Shown piece by piece: positions 8,547 through 18,031 of a DNA stretch of 64,000 nt (position 1 is its first letter; every line of letters begins with the position of its first letter). The notes beneath the pieces were generated by a model. The model did no database searches. It saw nothing but the letters and a program-made list of their open reading frames with translations, and was not told the DNA's origin. Where the stretch lies: assembly GCA_017543445.1 (NCBI GenBank), contig JAFYGB010000069.1, positions 1 through 64,000 on the forward strand. The letters are read 5' to 3'. A program made the position numbers and the translations under genes. Origin of the DNA: Lachnospiraceae bacterium. GTDB taxonomy: Bacteria > Bacillota > Clostridia > Lachnospirales > Lachnospiraceae.

Positions 8547-9959
8547 ATGGTTAGGGAAGAAGATAAGAGGAGTACGAAGATGCTGATAGTGAAGGTGACT
8601 CACTATTTAGTGTGTATGGTATTCTTCTTTTTTTCGTGGATGTATTTCCGCTACGGGAAGTTTACTATAAGTGGTCCGGTAGGGTTTCGATATAACTACT
8701 ATGCCCTGATCGGGTATGGTGTTTTGCTGGTCATCTTTTATCGTGTGTATAATGCGTATTTGTTTGGCTATATGCGCGTCCGCTCGCTGGCTGTCGCGCA
8801 GTTCTTAAGCCAGATCCTTTCAATCGTACTGGTCTATCTGATCTGCTCCGTGGCCTGGGCGCATTTTTCGGCCCCGTGGATATTCGGTATATTATTGTTC
8901 GAGCAGGCGATGGCAAATATCGTATGGTCCTATTTAGGTAACCGGTACTACTTCCACTTGAACCCTACGAAGAAAACCGTCCTGATCTACCGAGATGAAC
9001 GGGATCGCAGGCGTGTCTCCCTGATCAAATCCAAACCGCTGGATCGTGTTTATAAAATCGTGGATGAGATCCAGTATGACGGACGTTTTGAAGAACTAAG
9101 GGATCGCTTGGATGGATATGAAGCTATCCTGGTCTCCGGCGTCAATTCAAGATGTCGAAACGGCATCGCGAAATACTGCAAAGAAAACCGCATCCCAGGT
9201 CTGTTTCTCCCGCATGTCGGCGACGTGATCATGCGCGAGGCACAGCACATTCCCGCATTCTATGCACCGGTCCTCTACGTCAATCGTTCGAAACTGCGAC
9301 CGGAATATGCATTCGTTAAGAGGGCGATCGATATCGCGGCATCCCTGCTGGGTATCATCGTATTCAGCCCCATCATGCTGATCGTTACGATAGCGATCAA
9401 GGCTTATGATGGAGGCCATGTGATCTACAAGCAAAAGAGGCTCACGAAGGATGGTAAGGAATTCTGGATTCTGAAGTTCCGCTCCATGCGTGAGAATGCC
9501 GAAAGCGACGGCGTGGCCCGCCTAAGCACCGGCGATAAAGACGACCGGATAACGCCCGTGGGCAAGTTTATCCGAAAGTGCCGCTTGGACGAATTACCTC
9601 AGTTATTCAACATCCTAAGCGGTGACATGACGATCGTCGGTCCCCGTCCCGAACGTCCCGAGATCGCGAAGCAATACTGCGAGGAGTTTCCCGACTTTTC
9701 CCTGCGATTGCAGGTAAAAGCAGGCCTCACTGGCTACGCCCAGGTCTACGGCCGCTATAACACCGAGCCGTACGAAAAACTGGAATTCGACCTTTTGTAT
9801 ATCCACTCCATGGGCCTGTTGGTAGATATCAAGCTGATGTTTGCGACGTTAGGTATCCTATTCGTGCCCGAGAGCACTGAAGGAATTGCAACTGGGACAA
9901 CTACAGCGATGGAGACAACAATAGAGAATGATTTATCCACGGAAAATGTGGATAGATAG
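8547..9959 (+). CDS. Polyprenyl-phosphate sugar-1-phosphate transferase (initiates polysaccharide assembly)
   Basis: The 470-residue protein has the two-part layout of WbaP/WcaJ-type enzymes: about four or five N-terminal membrane segments (residues ~15-125), a soluble middle region, then a membrane helix (~255-285) and the bacterial sugar transferase domain (PF02397). Visible signatures are KRAIDIAAS, YKQKRLTKDG, LKFRSMR, RKCRLDELPQL, GDMTIVGPRPE and KAGLTGYAQV. Such enzymes move a hexose-1-phosphate from a UDP-sugar to undecaprenyl phosphate on the inner leaflet, the first step of capsule or exopolysaccharide units. The sugar cannot be read from the sequence. A GGGGAG site precedes the ATG. 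This gene opens a same-strand run of assembly genes to 17859. Confidence 0.9.
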   Translation: MVREEDKRSTKMLIVKVTHYLVCMVFFFFSWMYFRYGKFTISGPVGFRYNYYALIGYGVLLVIFYRVYNAYLFGYMRVRSLAVAQFLSQILSIVLVYLICSVAWAHFSAPWIFGILLFEQAMANIVWSYLGNRYYFHLNPTKKTVLIYRDERDRRRVSLIKSKPLDRVYKIVDEIQYDGRFEELRDRLDGYEAILVSGVNSRCRNGIAKYCKENRIPGLFLPHVGDVIMREAQHIPAFYAPVLYVNRSKLRPEYAFVKRAIDIAASLLGIIVFSPIMLIVTIAIKAYDGGHVIYKQKRLTKDGKEFWILKFRSMRENAESDGVARLSTGDKDDRITPVGKFIRKCRLDELPQLFNILSGDMTIVGPRPERPEIAKQYCEEFPDFSLRLQVKAGLTGYAQVYGRYNTEPYEKLEFDLLYIHSMGLLVDIKLMFATLGILFVPESTEGIATGTTTAMETTIENDLSTENVDR

Positions 9960-10002
9960 AAAAATCCTTGAAGAGAAGCTGAAAAAGTGGGAGGAATAGA
10001 TT

Positions 10003-11238
10003 TTGAAAAAGTCTAAAACGATTTGGCTGATCCAACAACACAGTATGCCGCCGGAATTGGGGCACTTTAATAGACAACATAACTTTGGAAAGTATTTGAA
10101 AAGAGACGGACATAGACCGATCGCTTTTGCCGGAAGTAAATTACACAATTCGGATATTCAGATGATCAATGATAACCGAAAGTATATGCTCTACAAGAAA
10201 GCCGAGTGCCCGTTTTGTTTTATAAAAACATGCGATTATGGTAACAGCAAGAAGAAGCGCATTATCGCGGAGTTACAATTCCATCTAGGCTTGTATAAGA
10301 ACAGAAAGAAGTTTCCAAAGCCGGATGTTATATTGGGATCCTCCTCGTATATGATGTCTGCGTGCCTTGCCATTATTCTTGCAAAGAAGTATAAATGCAA
10401 AAGCATCGTAGAGGTCAGAGATATTTGGCCGCAATCCATTGTCGACTTCCTGGGGTATTCACCGAAAAACCCGATCATTCGCTTTTTGTATCGCGTTGAA
10501 AAATGGATGTACACGCATGCGGACGAACTCGTCTTTACTATGCCGGGAGGAAAGGATTACATCGTAGATCATAAACTCGATAAGGCTCATGGCGGTGGGG
10601 TTGATCTTTCGAAGGTCCACAACATCAACAATGGGGTCGATTTAGAAAAGTTTATTGAGGAAAAAGAAGAATATCCGTTCTATGATGAGGATCTAGCTGA
10701 TCCCAATAAGACTTGCATTGTGTATACGGGGTCAGTGAGACTGGCGAATAATATAAAATACATTGTTCAGATCGCAGAGCGGTTTGAAGGAAGTAACATT
10801 TATTTCTTGATTTACGGAAATGGTAATGAGGTCGAAGAACTGACAAAATACTGTGAGGATCATCAGATTCATAACATAGTGTTTAAAGGTCATGTTGAAA
10901 AAGAGTACATACCTTCGTTGCTTTCACAAGCGGATTTCTTGCTTCTCCATTTTGATCAAACCAATGTGGTAGAAAAGTACGGATATAGTTTCAATAAGTT
11001 CTTTGATTATTTGGCCGCGGGAAAGCCAATCATATCAACTGTCGGAAGCAGGTTTGAGATGGTTGAGAGCAGCGGCGTAGGAATTCTATGTCCGAACGAT
11101 GATGCCAAAACAGCAAGTGAAATGATTCAGAAACTGATCGACCAAGGCGCGGATGAAAAATGTAAGGAAAGAGCCCAGGCAATGGCGGAACAATACAGTT
11201 TTCGAAATCTGACGTATACATTGGAAAAACTATTCTAA
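10003..11238 (+). CDS. Glycosyltransferase family 4, WbuB-like
   Basis: The 411-residue protein starts at a TTG preceded by GGGAGGAA; no ATG of the frame is better placed. It has the GT-B fold layout: an N-terminal acceptor half (WLIQQHSMPPELG, SSSYM, EVRDIWPQSIVDF) and a C-terminal nucleotide-sugar half (YTGSVRLANN, GNGNEVEEL, FKGHV, FNKFFDYLAAGKPII). The RDIWP motif is common in the WbuB/L-FucNAc transferase group, but this does not fix the substrate. It probably adds the second or a later sugar of the repeat unit at the membrane face. It lies 43 bp after the initiating transferase and 21 bp before the oxidoreductase gene. Confidence 0.85.
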   Translation: MKKSKTIWLIQQHSMPPELGHFNRQHNFGKYLKRDGHRPIAFAGSKLHNSDIQMINDNRKYMLYKKAECPFCFIKTCDYGNSKKKRIIAELQFHLGLYKNRKKFPKPDVILGSSSYMMSACLAIILAKKYKCKSIVEVRDIWPQSIVDFLGYSPKNPIIRFLYRVEKWMYTHADELVFTMPGGKDYIVDHKLDKAHGGGVDLSKVHNINNGVDLEKFIEEKEEYPFYDEDLADPNKTCIVYTGSVRLANNIKYIVQIAERFEGSNIYFLIYGNGNEVEELTKYCEDHQIHNIVFKGHVEKEYIPSLLSQADFLLLHFDQTNVVEKYGYSFNKFFDYLAAGKPIISTVGSRFEMVESSGVGILCPNDDAKTASEMIQKLIDQGADEKCKERAQAMAEQYSFRNLTYTLEKLF

Positions 11239-11259
11239 AACTTATAGAGGGATGTTATT

Positions 11260-12336
11260 ATGAAATATGCATTAATCGGTTGTGGCCGTATTGCCGTAAA
11301 CCATGTTAAAGCTACTGTAAATAACAAACTTGATTTTGTCGCGGCATGCGATGTTGTTCCGGAAAATATAGATCTTTTGTTCGATAAAACGAATTATGTG
11401 GATCGGGATAAGGTCGCTCGTTACACGGATTATCGGAAACTGATAGATGAGAATCCGGATCTTGATTTGGTCGCTATTGCTACCTCGAGTGGGGCTCATG
11501 CAAAAATAGCCATATACTGTATTGAACATGGCATAAACGTTATCATAGAAAAGCCTATTGCTATGAGTATGGCAGATGCAAATGAAATCATTGAGAAGAG
11601 CATTTCTCATGGGGTGAAGGTATCTGCATGTCATCAGAACCGCTTCAACTTAGCTGTTCAGCAGATGAGGGGTGCGCTGGAGGCAGGCCGTTTCGGAAAG
11701 ATATCACATGGCAGCATCCATGTGCGTTGGAACCGTAACCGTGAATACTATGAGCAGGCTCCTTGGCGTGGCACATGGGCAGAAGACGGCGGTTGCTTGA
11801 TGAACCAGTGCATACATGGCATCGATCTGCTGCGTTGGATGATGGGCAATGAGGTTGAAACGGTTTATGGAATAACACGCCAGCAGCAACATCCTTACCT
11901 CGAGGCAGAGGATGTAGGAATGGCTGTTCTGACATTTAAAAACGGAGCCATTGCTACGATTGAAGGAACTACAAATGTCTACCCCAAAAACCTGGAGGAG
12001 ACGCTGTATGTTTTTGGTGAGAAGGGAACCGTAAAGCTCGGCGGAAAGTCCACAAACACGATTGACGTTTGGGATTTTGCAGATGAGACCGAGGGTGATT
12101 TGAAGAATAAGGGGCTCGAAGAGGAAACCAGTAACGTATATGGAAACGGACATACCAGCCTATATGCTGATATGATCGCTGCCATCAAAGAGAACCGAGC
12201 TCCCTACGTTGATGCGGTCGCAGCCAGGAATGCGTTGGAGGTCATCCTTGCGATTTATAAGAGCATGAAGACCGGACAGCCTGTAAGTCTTCCTTTGGGA
12301 GATTTCGCAAGTATCGATATGAAAGGTACTTTTTGA
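11260..12336 (+). CDS. Gfo/Idh/MocA dehydrogenase, WbpB/WlbA-like
   Basis: The 358-residue protein has an N-terminal Rossmann motif (ALIGCGRIAVNH), the EKPIAMSM loop characteristic of the Gfo/Idh/MocA family, and a C-terminal alpha/beta domain with GGCLMNQCIHGIDLLRWMMG. In WbpB/WlbA-type enzymes this fold oxidises C3 of UDP-GlcNAcA, with NAD+ regenerated through a 2-oxo acid. That specific role is assigned because the next two genes encode the matching aminotransferase and acetyltransferase and a UDP-GlcNAc 6-dehydrogenase lies at 19687. A GAGGG ribosome site is 8-10 bases upstream. On its own the sequence supports only family membership; the pathway assignment is contextual but strong. Confidence 0.85.
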   Translation: MKYALIGCGRIAVNHVKATVNNKLDFVAACDVVPENIDLLFDKTNYVDRDKVARYTDYRKLIDENPDLDLVAIATSSGAHAKIAIYCIEHGINVIIEKPIAMSMADANEIIEKSISHGVKVSACHQNRFNLAVQQMRGALEAGRFGKISHGSIHVRWNRNREYYEQAPWRGTWAEDGGCLMNQCIHGIDLLRWMMGNEVETVYGITRQQQHPYLEAEDVGMAVLTFKNGAIATIEGTTNVYPKNLEETLYVFGEKGTVKLGGKSTNTIDVWDFADETEGDLKNKGLEEETSNVYGNGHTSLYADMIAAIKENRAPYVDAVAARNALEVILAIYKSMKTGQPVSLPLGDFASIDMKGTF

Positions 12337-12373
12337 TCGATAATATCAGAATGAGTATGTGAGGACGAATAAA

Positions 12374-13555
12374 ATGAAAGTATCTTTGATGAATGTACAG
12401 CGCCAACACGAAATGTATGCTGCCGAATATGAGCAAGCGGCTATCAACGTACTTCGTAGTGGTGGATACATAGGTGGAGCTGAGGTCTCTGCATTTGAGG
12501 AGGAATTTGCATCATACCAGGGAGCGAAGTACGGAATATCCTGTGGTAACGGAACGGACGCGATCGTGTTGGCACTGAGAGCTCTTGGAATCGGTGCCGG
12601 CGACGAGGTCATAACGGTTGCGTGGACGTTTTTCGCAACGGCTGAAAGCATAGCCGCTGTGGGAGCGACACCGGTTTTTGTTGATGTCTATCCGGATACA
12701 TATTGTATGGATCCAAACCTCGTTGAGGCGGCAATTACTGAAAAAACAAAGGCAGTAATTCCCGTGCATTTTTATGGCCAGAGTTGTGATATGGACCGAT
12801 TGAGATCGATCTGTCGGGAACATCATTTGTATCTCGTTGCAGATTGTGCTCAGGCTACCGGTACGAAATACAAGGGGGAGAGAAAGAATATCCTAGGCGA
12901 TGTTTCTTGTTTTTCTTTCTTCCCTACGAAGAACCTCGGTTGTGATGGCGACGGCGGCATGGTTCTGACGGACGACGAAGACGTTGCACGTGCTTGTAGG
13001 GCGCTGAAGGTGCATGGCTCCGGAAAGGATGGCCTGTGGACCATGAGAAGAGAGTATGCTCTCCAGAATCGACAGGTGCCCGATAATATGCCGAAGGGAG
13101 ATACGAAGTATTATAACTATCTGATCGGTTATAATTCTCGTCTTGATGCCATACAGGCGGCCATACTTCGGAAAAAACTGCTTCATATCGATGAGTTTAT
13201 TGCAGGCAGACGTAAGAACGCGGAATTATACAATAAAGCTTTGGAAGCATGTGATGTGATTACTCCGTTTGAGGATCCGAACGGTGAGCATTCCTATTAC
13301 ATCTACGCACTTAAACATCCCGATGCAGCTCGTATTATGAATGTGCTGACTGAAAACGGTGTAGCTACGGGAACCTATTATCCGGTTCCGCTGCACTTAC
13401 AAGGAGCATTTGCACATTTGGGTTATCGCGAAGGGAATCTGCCTGTTACAGAAGATCTTAGTAAAACCACATTTGTTTTACCTGTCTTTCCTGAATTGTA
13501 TGATGAGGAGCGAGAATATATTATCCGCGTAGTTAAGGAGGCATTGAATGGCTGA
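12374..13555 (+). CDS. PLP-dependent sugar aminotransferase (DegT/DnrJ/EryC1/StrS), WbpE/WlbC-like
   Basis: I use the ATG at 12374 (393 residues) because GTGAGGA lies 8 bases upstream; an in-frame GTG at 12359 is possible but has no ribosome site. Family motifs are SGGYIGGAEVSAFEEEFA at the N-terminus, CGNGTDAIVLALRALGIG (PLP phosphate site), VHFYGQSCDM, DCAQATG (PLP-stacking Asp) and SFFPTKNLG, where Lys186 should form the Schiff base. WbpE-type enzymes transfer an amino group from glutamate to the 3-keto group of the UDP-sugar made by the preceding dehydrogenase. The stop overlaps the next gene by 8 bp, which suggests translational coupling. Confidence 0.88.
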   Translation: MKVSLMNVQRQHEMYAAEYEQAAINVLRSGGYIGGAEVSAFEEEFASYQGAKYGISCGNGTDAIVLALRALGIGAGDEVITVAWTFFATAESIAAVGATPVFVDVYPDTYCMDPNLVEAAITEKTKAVIPVHFYGQSCDMDRLRSICREHHLYLVADCAQATGTKYKGERKNILGDVSCFSFFPTKNLGCDGDGGMVLTDDEDVARACRALKVHGSGKDGLWTMRREYALQNRQVPDNMPKGDTKYYNYLIGYNSRLDAIQAAILRKKLLHIDEFIAGRRKNAELYNKALEACDVITPFEDPNGEHSYYIYALKHPDAARIMNVLTENGVATGTYYPVPLHLQGAFAHLGYREGNLPVTEDLSKTTFVLPVFPELYDEEREYIIRVVKEALNG

Positions 13556-14132
13556 GGCATTTATTCACCCGTCGGCGGTCGTTGATGATGGCGCCAGTGT
13601 GGGCGAAGGAACGCGCGTATGGCATTGGTGCCATATCATGAGCGGAGTGAAGATCGGCAAGAATTGCAATATCGGTGAGAATGCCTTTATCGAGTCAGGC
13701 GTAGTCCTGGGTAATGGCGTAAAGGTTAAGAACAACGTGGCGTTGTATACCGGTATAGAGTGCGAAGATGATGTATTTCTCGGCCCCAACTGTGTTTTTA
13801 CGAATGTATCAAATCCGAGAAGTTTTATCGAGAGAAAAGCCGAATTTAAAAAGACGATCATTAAGCGGGGAGCGACGATAGGCGCTAACGCGACGATCGT
13901 TTGCGGACATGACGTAGGAGAATACGCATTTGTCGGGGCAGGGAGTGTAGTAACGAAAACGGTTCCTGCTTATACTATGGTTATAGGAAATCCGGCGAAG
14001 TTCTACGCATACGTTTGCAAGTGTGGAGTTAAACTTGATGAATCGTTGGTGTGTCCTGCATGTTCATCAAGATATAGCATGGATGCGGATGGCTGCATCT
14101 CATGTGTGGCGAATGATGCTGACGGGAAATGA
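13548..14132 (+). CDS. Hexapeptide N-acetyltransferase with C-terminal zinc-ribbon-like tail, WbpD/WlbB-like
   Basis: This 194-residue protein begins HPSAVVDDGASVGEGTRVWHWCHI and continues with left-handed beta-helix hexapeptide repeats (IGKNCNIGENAFIESGV, GATIGANATIVCG, VVTKTVPAYTMVIGNPAK), the signature of WbpD/WlbB 3-N-acetyltransferases. They acetylate the 3-amino group of UDP-GlcNAc(3N)A using acetyl-CoA. The last ~35 residues carry CKCG, CPAC and a final C, a small zinc-ribbon-like extension. The gene overlaps the aminotransferase gene by 8 bp. With the dehydrogenase and aminotransferase it completes the 3-acetamido modification. Confidence 0.88.
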   Translation: MAEAFIHPSAVVDDGASVGEGTRVWHWCHIMSGVKIGKNCNIGENAFIESGVVLGNGVKVKNNVALYTGIECEDDVFLGPNCVFTNVSNPRSFIERKAEFKKTIIKRGATIGANATIVCGHDVGEYAFVGAGSVVTKTVPAYTMVIGNPAKFYAYVCKCGVKLDESLVCPACSSRYSMDADGCISCVANDADGK

Positions 14133-14152
14133 TAAGATAGAGGTATAGCAAG

Positions 14153-15235
14153 ATGAAAATATGCCATATGACTAGCGTGCATCAAAGTACGGATATAAGA
14201 ATATTTGTAAAGGAATGTTGCTCTCTGGCTGCGAATAACAATGAAGTGTATTTGGTAGCAAAAGGAGATAGTCGAGACGATGGCAACGTGAAAGTTGTTG
14301 GCGTTGGAGAGCCTCCTTCGGGAAGACTAGCCAGAATGTTTTCATTCTCGAGAAGTGTATATAAAAAAGCCTTATCACTGGATTGTGAGGTTTATCATAT
14401 CCATGATCCGGAATTATTACCATACGCCGTCAAACTGGCCCGTAAAGGGAAGAAAGTCATATTTGACAGCCATGAGGATGTCCCCTCACAGATTTTGGAT
14501 AAGAATTATCTACCCAAAGCGGTGAAGTGGTGTGTATCTAAGTTGTACAAGAAATATGAAACCTATGCCGTACGTCGCATATCTGCAGTTGTAGCGGCAA
14601 CGCCCCATATCGGGAACCAGTTTCGGGGAAGAGCCAGAAAGATTGCAGTGGTAAACAACTTCCCTAAGTTGGATGATATAGTATTTCAAGATGGACCTTT
14701 TGAGGATCGAGACAGGATCGTATGTTACGCTGGTGGGATAAACGAACTTCGAGGCGAGAAGGTGATGCTGGCCGCGATGAAAAATGTCAAGGGTACATTG
14801 TTGATCGCTGGGGAACACCAGAAGGAACTTCTCGATTTGAACGCTGACTCTGAAAGTATGGTTGAATATTTAGGCAAACTGGACAGAGCCGGAATAAATG
14901 ATTTGTACGCGAAGGCAGTAGTAGGCCTGTGCCTGCTTCAGCCCGCCAATAATTATTTTGATGCTCAACCGATCAAGATGTACGAATATATGGCGGCGGG
15001 CATCCCATTTGTGTGCAGTGACTTTCCTAAGTGGGAAGAGTTAGTAACGAAATCTAATTCCGGAGTGTGTGTTGATCCGAAAGATCCTGCTAAAATTGCT
15101 GCCGCTGTTACCACCCTGTTAGATGATCGAGTAAAGGCTCATCAAATGGGTAAGAATGGCAGAAGGTTGATAGAAGAAAAATACAATTGGAATTCCGAAG
15201 TGAAAAAACTTCTGAAATTGTACAAGAAGATATAG
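14153..15235 (+). CDS. Glycosyltransferase family 4
   Basis: The 360-residue GT-B protein has an N-terminal domain with MTSVHQSTDIRIFVKEC, VYHIHDPELLPYA and FDSHEDVP, motifs seen in GT4 enzymes of O-antigen and capsule loci. The C-terminal domain has CYAGGINELRG, LIAGEH, PIKMYEYMAAGIPFVCSDF (donor-binding EX7E-type region) and a final helix. It starts 20 bp after the acetyltransferase gene, so it is a reasonable candidate for transferring the diacetamido uronic acid made by the preceding genes, but that link is positional only. It is the last gene before a 90-bp gap that holds a small dyad. Confidence 0.82.
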   Translation: MKICHMTSVHQSTDIRIFVKECCSLAANNNEVYLVAKGDSRDDGNVKVVGVGEPPSGRLARMFSFSRSVYKKALSLDCEVYHIHDPELLPYAVKLARKGKKVIFDSHEDVPSQILDKNYLPKAVKWCVSKLYKKYETYAVRRISAVVAATPHIGNQFRGRARKIAVVNNFPKLDDIVFQDGPFEDRDRIVCYAGGINELRGEKVMLAAMKNVKGTLLIAGEHQKELLDLNADSESMVEYLGKLDRAGINDLYAKAVVGLCLLQPANNYFDAQPIKMYEYMAAGIPFVCSDFPKWEELVTKSNSGVCVDPKDPAKIAAAVTTLLDDRVKAHQMGKNGRRLIEEKYNWNSEVKKLLKLYKKI

Positions 15236-15272
15236 TGTCAATCGTATCGAGTATCACAAACATCACTAAGAT

Positions 15273-15310
15273 GACACATGAGGATAGGATTTATTGTTTA
15301 TTCATGTGTC
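15273..15310 (+). other. Small dyad between glycosyltransferase and polymerase genes
   Basis: GACACATGA pairs with TTCATGTGTC across a loop of about 19 bases, just before the polymerase start codon. There is no T tract, so it is not a typical terminator. It could affect translation of the next gene, which has a poor ribosome site, or be incidental. Confidence 0.3.
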
Positions 15311-15324
15311 CTAAATGAGTTGAA

Positions 15325-16623
15325 ATGCAAGCTATTATAAAGAAATATGCCATCCTTTTTATATCAATCGTGTTATATCGGCTGTTCTTGGACAGGGGGT
15401 ACTATGATGTTATAGCTCAAATATATGAATATAGCGGCTTTTCAAATCAAAGTGATTTTGATCGGACGTTACTGTCGTGGATTATTTTTGTGCCGACGAT
15501 CCCAATGATTATCCGTATTATTCATGGGAGCGAACGCACATCAAGTATGATAGTCACGATGCTATATTTCTTGATGTTTGTTCCTAATACAGTGATGATT
15601 AGCACTGTAAAATATTCTATTCGATACAGTTTGCTTAGTTCATTGTATTGGTACATTTTGATTATTGGAACGGTCTGGCTCAATAAGAATAGAAAATCAA
15701 CTGAGAGTATTAGGATCAAACATAGAAAACTAACAAATTTCATTTCACTTGTATATGTTATCGGGGCTGTGTCATTTCTTGTGGTGTTATATATTTCCGC
15801 GAGGTACGCACACTTTCGATTGAACATTGATTTGTTTGCTGTCTATGAATACAGAACGGAAGCCAGAAATTATAATCTACCAACTTGGCTGAGGTATATG
15901 TTTGCTTGGACCAGAGCAATTAACCCAATGCTGCTCGGATATGCAATTCAGAGGAAAAACTATATTATTGCTGTGGTGCTTGTTGTTGCTCAGCTTCTTT
16001 CCTTTGGAATTGACGGCATGAAAATGACTTTATTTGTTTGCGTTCTCACAGCATTTCTTTCACTATACTTCAACGGGACAATTAAATGGTTTAACCGCAA
16101 GATGGTTTACGGCTTTTCATTTGTTTCGTTTATTGCCTGGGCTGAATATTTTATTGTTGGTAACTTTACGATCCTTAGCATTGTGGTGAGAAGAATAATG
16201 TTCCTTCCCAACCTGATAAACTATTACTACTATGATTATTTTCAACTGAACGTTCCGGATTATTTTCGAGGAAGCATTGGAGGCCTGATTGGTTCGAAAT
16301 CTCCTTATGGTGATCTGGGGCACACTATCGGTGAAGTATATTTCGCCCGCCCTGAAATGAATGCAAACAACGGAATGATAGCGGATGCGGTCACTAACAT
16401 GGGAACTATAGGCTTTGTTTTGATGCCATTGGTGTTGTTGCTTCTTTTGAGGATCTTTGATCGGGCTTCTCATGGTATATCAGTAAAAACACTGATCCCG
16501 ATAGCAATGTTTATGGCCATTCAATTGATTAATTCATTTATGACTACCTGTTTATTGACCCATGGTTTTTTAGTTATTTATTTGCTGGTTACTATGTTCC
16601 CTAAGAGAGAGCCAAAAAGGTGA
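15325..16623 (+). CDS. wzy: Putative polysaccharide repeat-unit polymerase (Wzy-type membrane protein)
   Basis: The 432-residue protein is almost entirely hydrophobic, with roughly ten to eleven membrane segments and a larger loop (~285-345) rich in Tyr, Asn and Gly (YYYYDYFQLNVPDYFRGSIG, FARPEMNANNGMIADAV). This topology is typical of oligosaccharide repeat-unit polymerases (Wzy/EpsG-like), which join lipid-linked units outside the membrane. Wzy proteins have little sequence conservation, so the call depends on topology and on lying between glycosyltransferases and a Wzx-type flippase. The ribosome site is weak (GAG 8-10 bases before ATG). The gene is visibly more AT-rich than its neighbours, as often seen in exchanged polysaccharide genes. 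Confidence 0.75.
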   Translation: MQAIIKKYAILFISIVLYRLFLDRGYYDVIAQIYEYSGFSNQSDFDRTLLSWIIFVPTIPMIIRIIHGSERTSSMIVTMLYFLMFVPNTVMISTVKYSIRYSLLSSLYWYILIIGTVWLNKNRKSTESIRIKHRKLTNFISLVYVIGAVSFLVVLYISARYAHFRLNIDLFAVYEYRTEARNYNLPTWLRYMFAWTRAINPMLLGYAIQRKNYIIAVVLVVAQLLSFGIDGMKMTLFVCVLTAFLSLYFNGTIKWFNRKMVYGFSFVSFIAWAEYFIVGNFTILSIVVRRIMFLPNLINYYYYDYFQLNVPDYFRGSIGGLIGSKSPYGDLGHTIGEVYFARPEMNANNGMIADAVTNMGTIGFVLMPLVLLLLLRIFDRASHGISVKTLIPIAMFMAIQLINSFMTTCLLTHGFLVIYLLVTMFPKREPKR

Positions 16624-16635
16624 AAGCAAAGCACT

Positions 16636-17859
16636 ATGAAAAAGAAAATAATCGGTGACATGATTTTGAATATTGTTGCGTCTGCAATTCCCATTTTTGT
16701 GCTTCAGCTTATCGTATTGCCGAGCTTATCACGGCATATGCCATCAGATGATTATGGGTTGCTGGTAACAATTCTTGCATTCCTAAATGTGGTTCCGGCC
16801 ACACTGGGAAATGTGTTAAATAATATACGAATCCTGCATGAAGGCGAGTATACCAAGAAGAAACTCCAAGGGGATTATAATATTCTGGTTTTTTGCGCTG
16901 AAGCCGGAAATGTGATATCACTACTCTTATTCGCTATATTGTATTGTGGGGACACTTCCGTTTTGAACATTGCACTGACTACGTTAGTAGCGATTGCATG
17001 GATGCTTAGGGAATACTATATAGTTGCGTTTCGATTGATCATAAATTATAAAGCCATCCTGATCAATAATCTGATCATGGTAGGAGGTTATGTACTAGGG
17101 TATTTTATCTTTTTGCTGATTCCGTATTGGCAAGTGATCTATTTGTGTGGCCTTGCTTCTAGCCTGGTTTATATTTTTTTGAATTGTACTCTTTGGAAAG
17201 AACCACTAAAGAGAACAGAGTTGTTTGAGAAAATAACGAAAGATAGCTGCATGCTATTGATTGCCGGAGTATTACTTAGAGTCATTATTTATGCAGATAA
17301 AATCCTGATCTATCCATTGCTTGGAGGAACGATGGTTTCGATTTACTATGCCTCCACTATTTTTGGTAAGGTCGTGTCTTTGGTAGTAACCCCTATCAGT
17401 AGCGTTGTACTTACTTATCTATCTAAACGAAAGACTAAAGATGATAAAATGTTTATTTACTCCCTTGGGATTGGTGGAGTAGTATGCGTGGTTGGATATG
17501 TAGTATGTATCTTGATCAGTAAACCGATTTTGAAAATTATATATCCTGATTTTGCAGAACCGGCTATGGAGTATATTATTTATACAACCGGCGTTGCCGT
17601 CTTGACGGCGTTGATCTCACTCCTGAACCCTTTTATAATGAAGTTCTTTGATATGAAGTGGCAGATACGGATAAACGGCATCACCGCTTTAGTTTATATC
17701 ACTCTTTCTTTGGAATTTCTTTTTGCATTTGGCCTTTTAGGGTTTTGCATAGGCGCTTTGATTACATATATTCTCAAGGTGACATTTATGATTTTCATAT
17801 ATTTTAAATGTTGTAGTGCATCTGAAGAAAAGGGAAAAAATAAGATTGGTGGAGCATAA
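16636..17859 (+). CDS. wzx: Putative polysaccharide flippase (Wzx-type, MOP superfamily)
   Basis: The 407-residue protein has about 12 membrane helices in two halves. It begins with a short basic stretch and the helix DMILNIVASAIPIFVLQLIV, as in Wzx/PST transporters; PSLSRHMPSDDYGLL follows, comparable to the family's P-x-ixr-x-lgpxxyG element. It should flip the completed undecaprenyl-linked unit to the outer face for the polymerase 12 bp upstream. AAAGGTG before the ATG gives a usable ribosome site. The C-terminus is basic and cytoplasmic. Like the polymerase gene it is AT-rich. It ends the tightly packed part of the locus; the next gene has its own promoter. Confidence 0.8.
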   Translation: MKKKIIGDMILNIVASAIPIFVLQLIVLPSLSRHMPSDDYGLLVTILAFLNVVPATLGNVLNNIRILHEGEYTKKKLQGDYNILVFCAEAGNVISLLLFAILYCGDTSVLNIALTTLVAIAWMLREYYIVAFRLIINYKAILINNLIMVGGYVLGYFIFLLIPYWQVIYLCGLASSLVYIFLNCTLWKEPLKRTELFEKITKDSCMLLIAGVLLRVIIYADKILIYPLLGGTMVSIYYASTIFGKVVSLVVTPISSVVLTYLSKRKTKDDKMFIYSLGIGGVVCVVGYVVCILISKPILKIIYPDFAEPAMEYIIYTTGVAVLTALISLLNPFIMKFFDMKWQIRINGITALVYITLSLEFLFAFGLLGFCIGALITYILKVTFMIFIYFKCCSASEEKGKNKIGGA

Positions 17860-17890
17860 CAAGTCTATTATGCGTAGGGGCTTTCAACGC

Positions 17891-17919
17891 TTGACAAGTA
17901 ATATTGCCGATGGTAAAAT
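17891..17919 (+). promoter_or_regulatory. Strong sigma-A promoter for the UDP-sugar dehydrogenase gene
   Basis: A consensus TTGACA (17891-17896), exactly 17 bp, then TAAAAT (17914-17919). The leader to the ATG at 18032 is about 105 bases; I see no clear riboswitch in it. Confidence 0.75.
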
Positions 17920-18031
17920 CTATTTAATCAGAATGTGCGAATGTACTGGTTAATTAGCACAAGATTTGTTTAAAAAGTATGAGTTTTTTTTACTATCTTT
18001 ATGTCTTCGGACGGAAAGGACGTATACTATT

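Noticed and set aside
17920-18031. Riboswitch in the ~105-base leader of the ugd gene
   Set aside because: No long paired structure, T tract or known aptamer motif could be recognised by eye.
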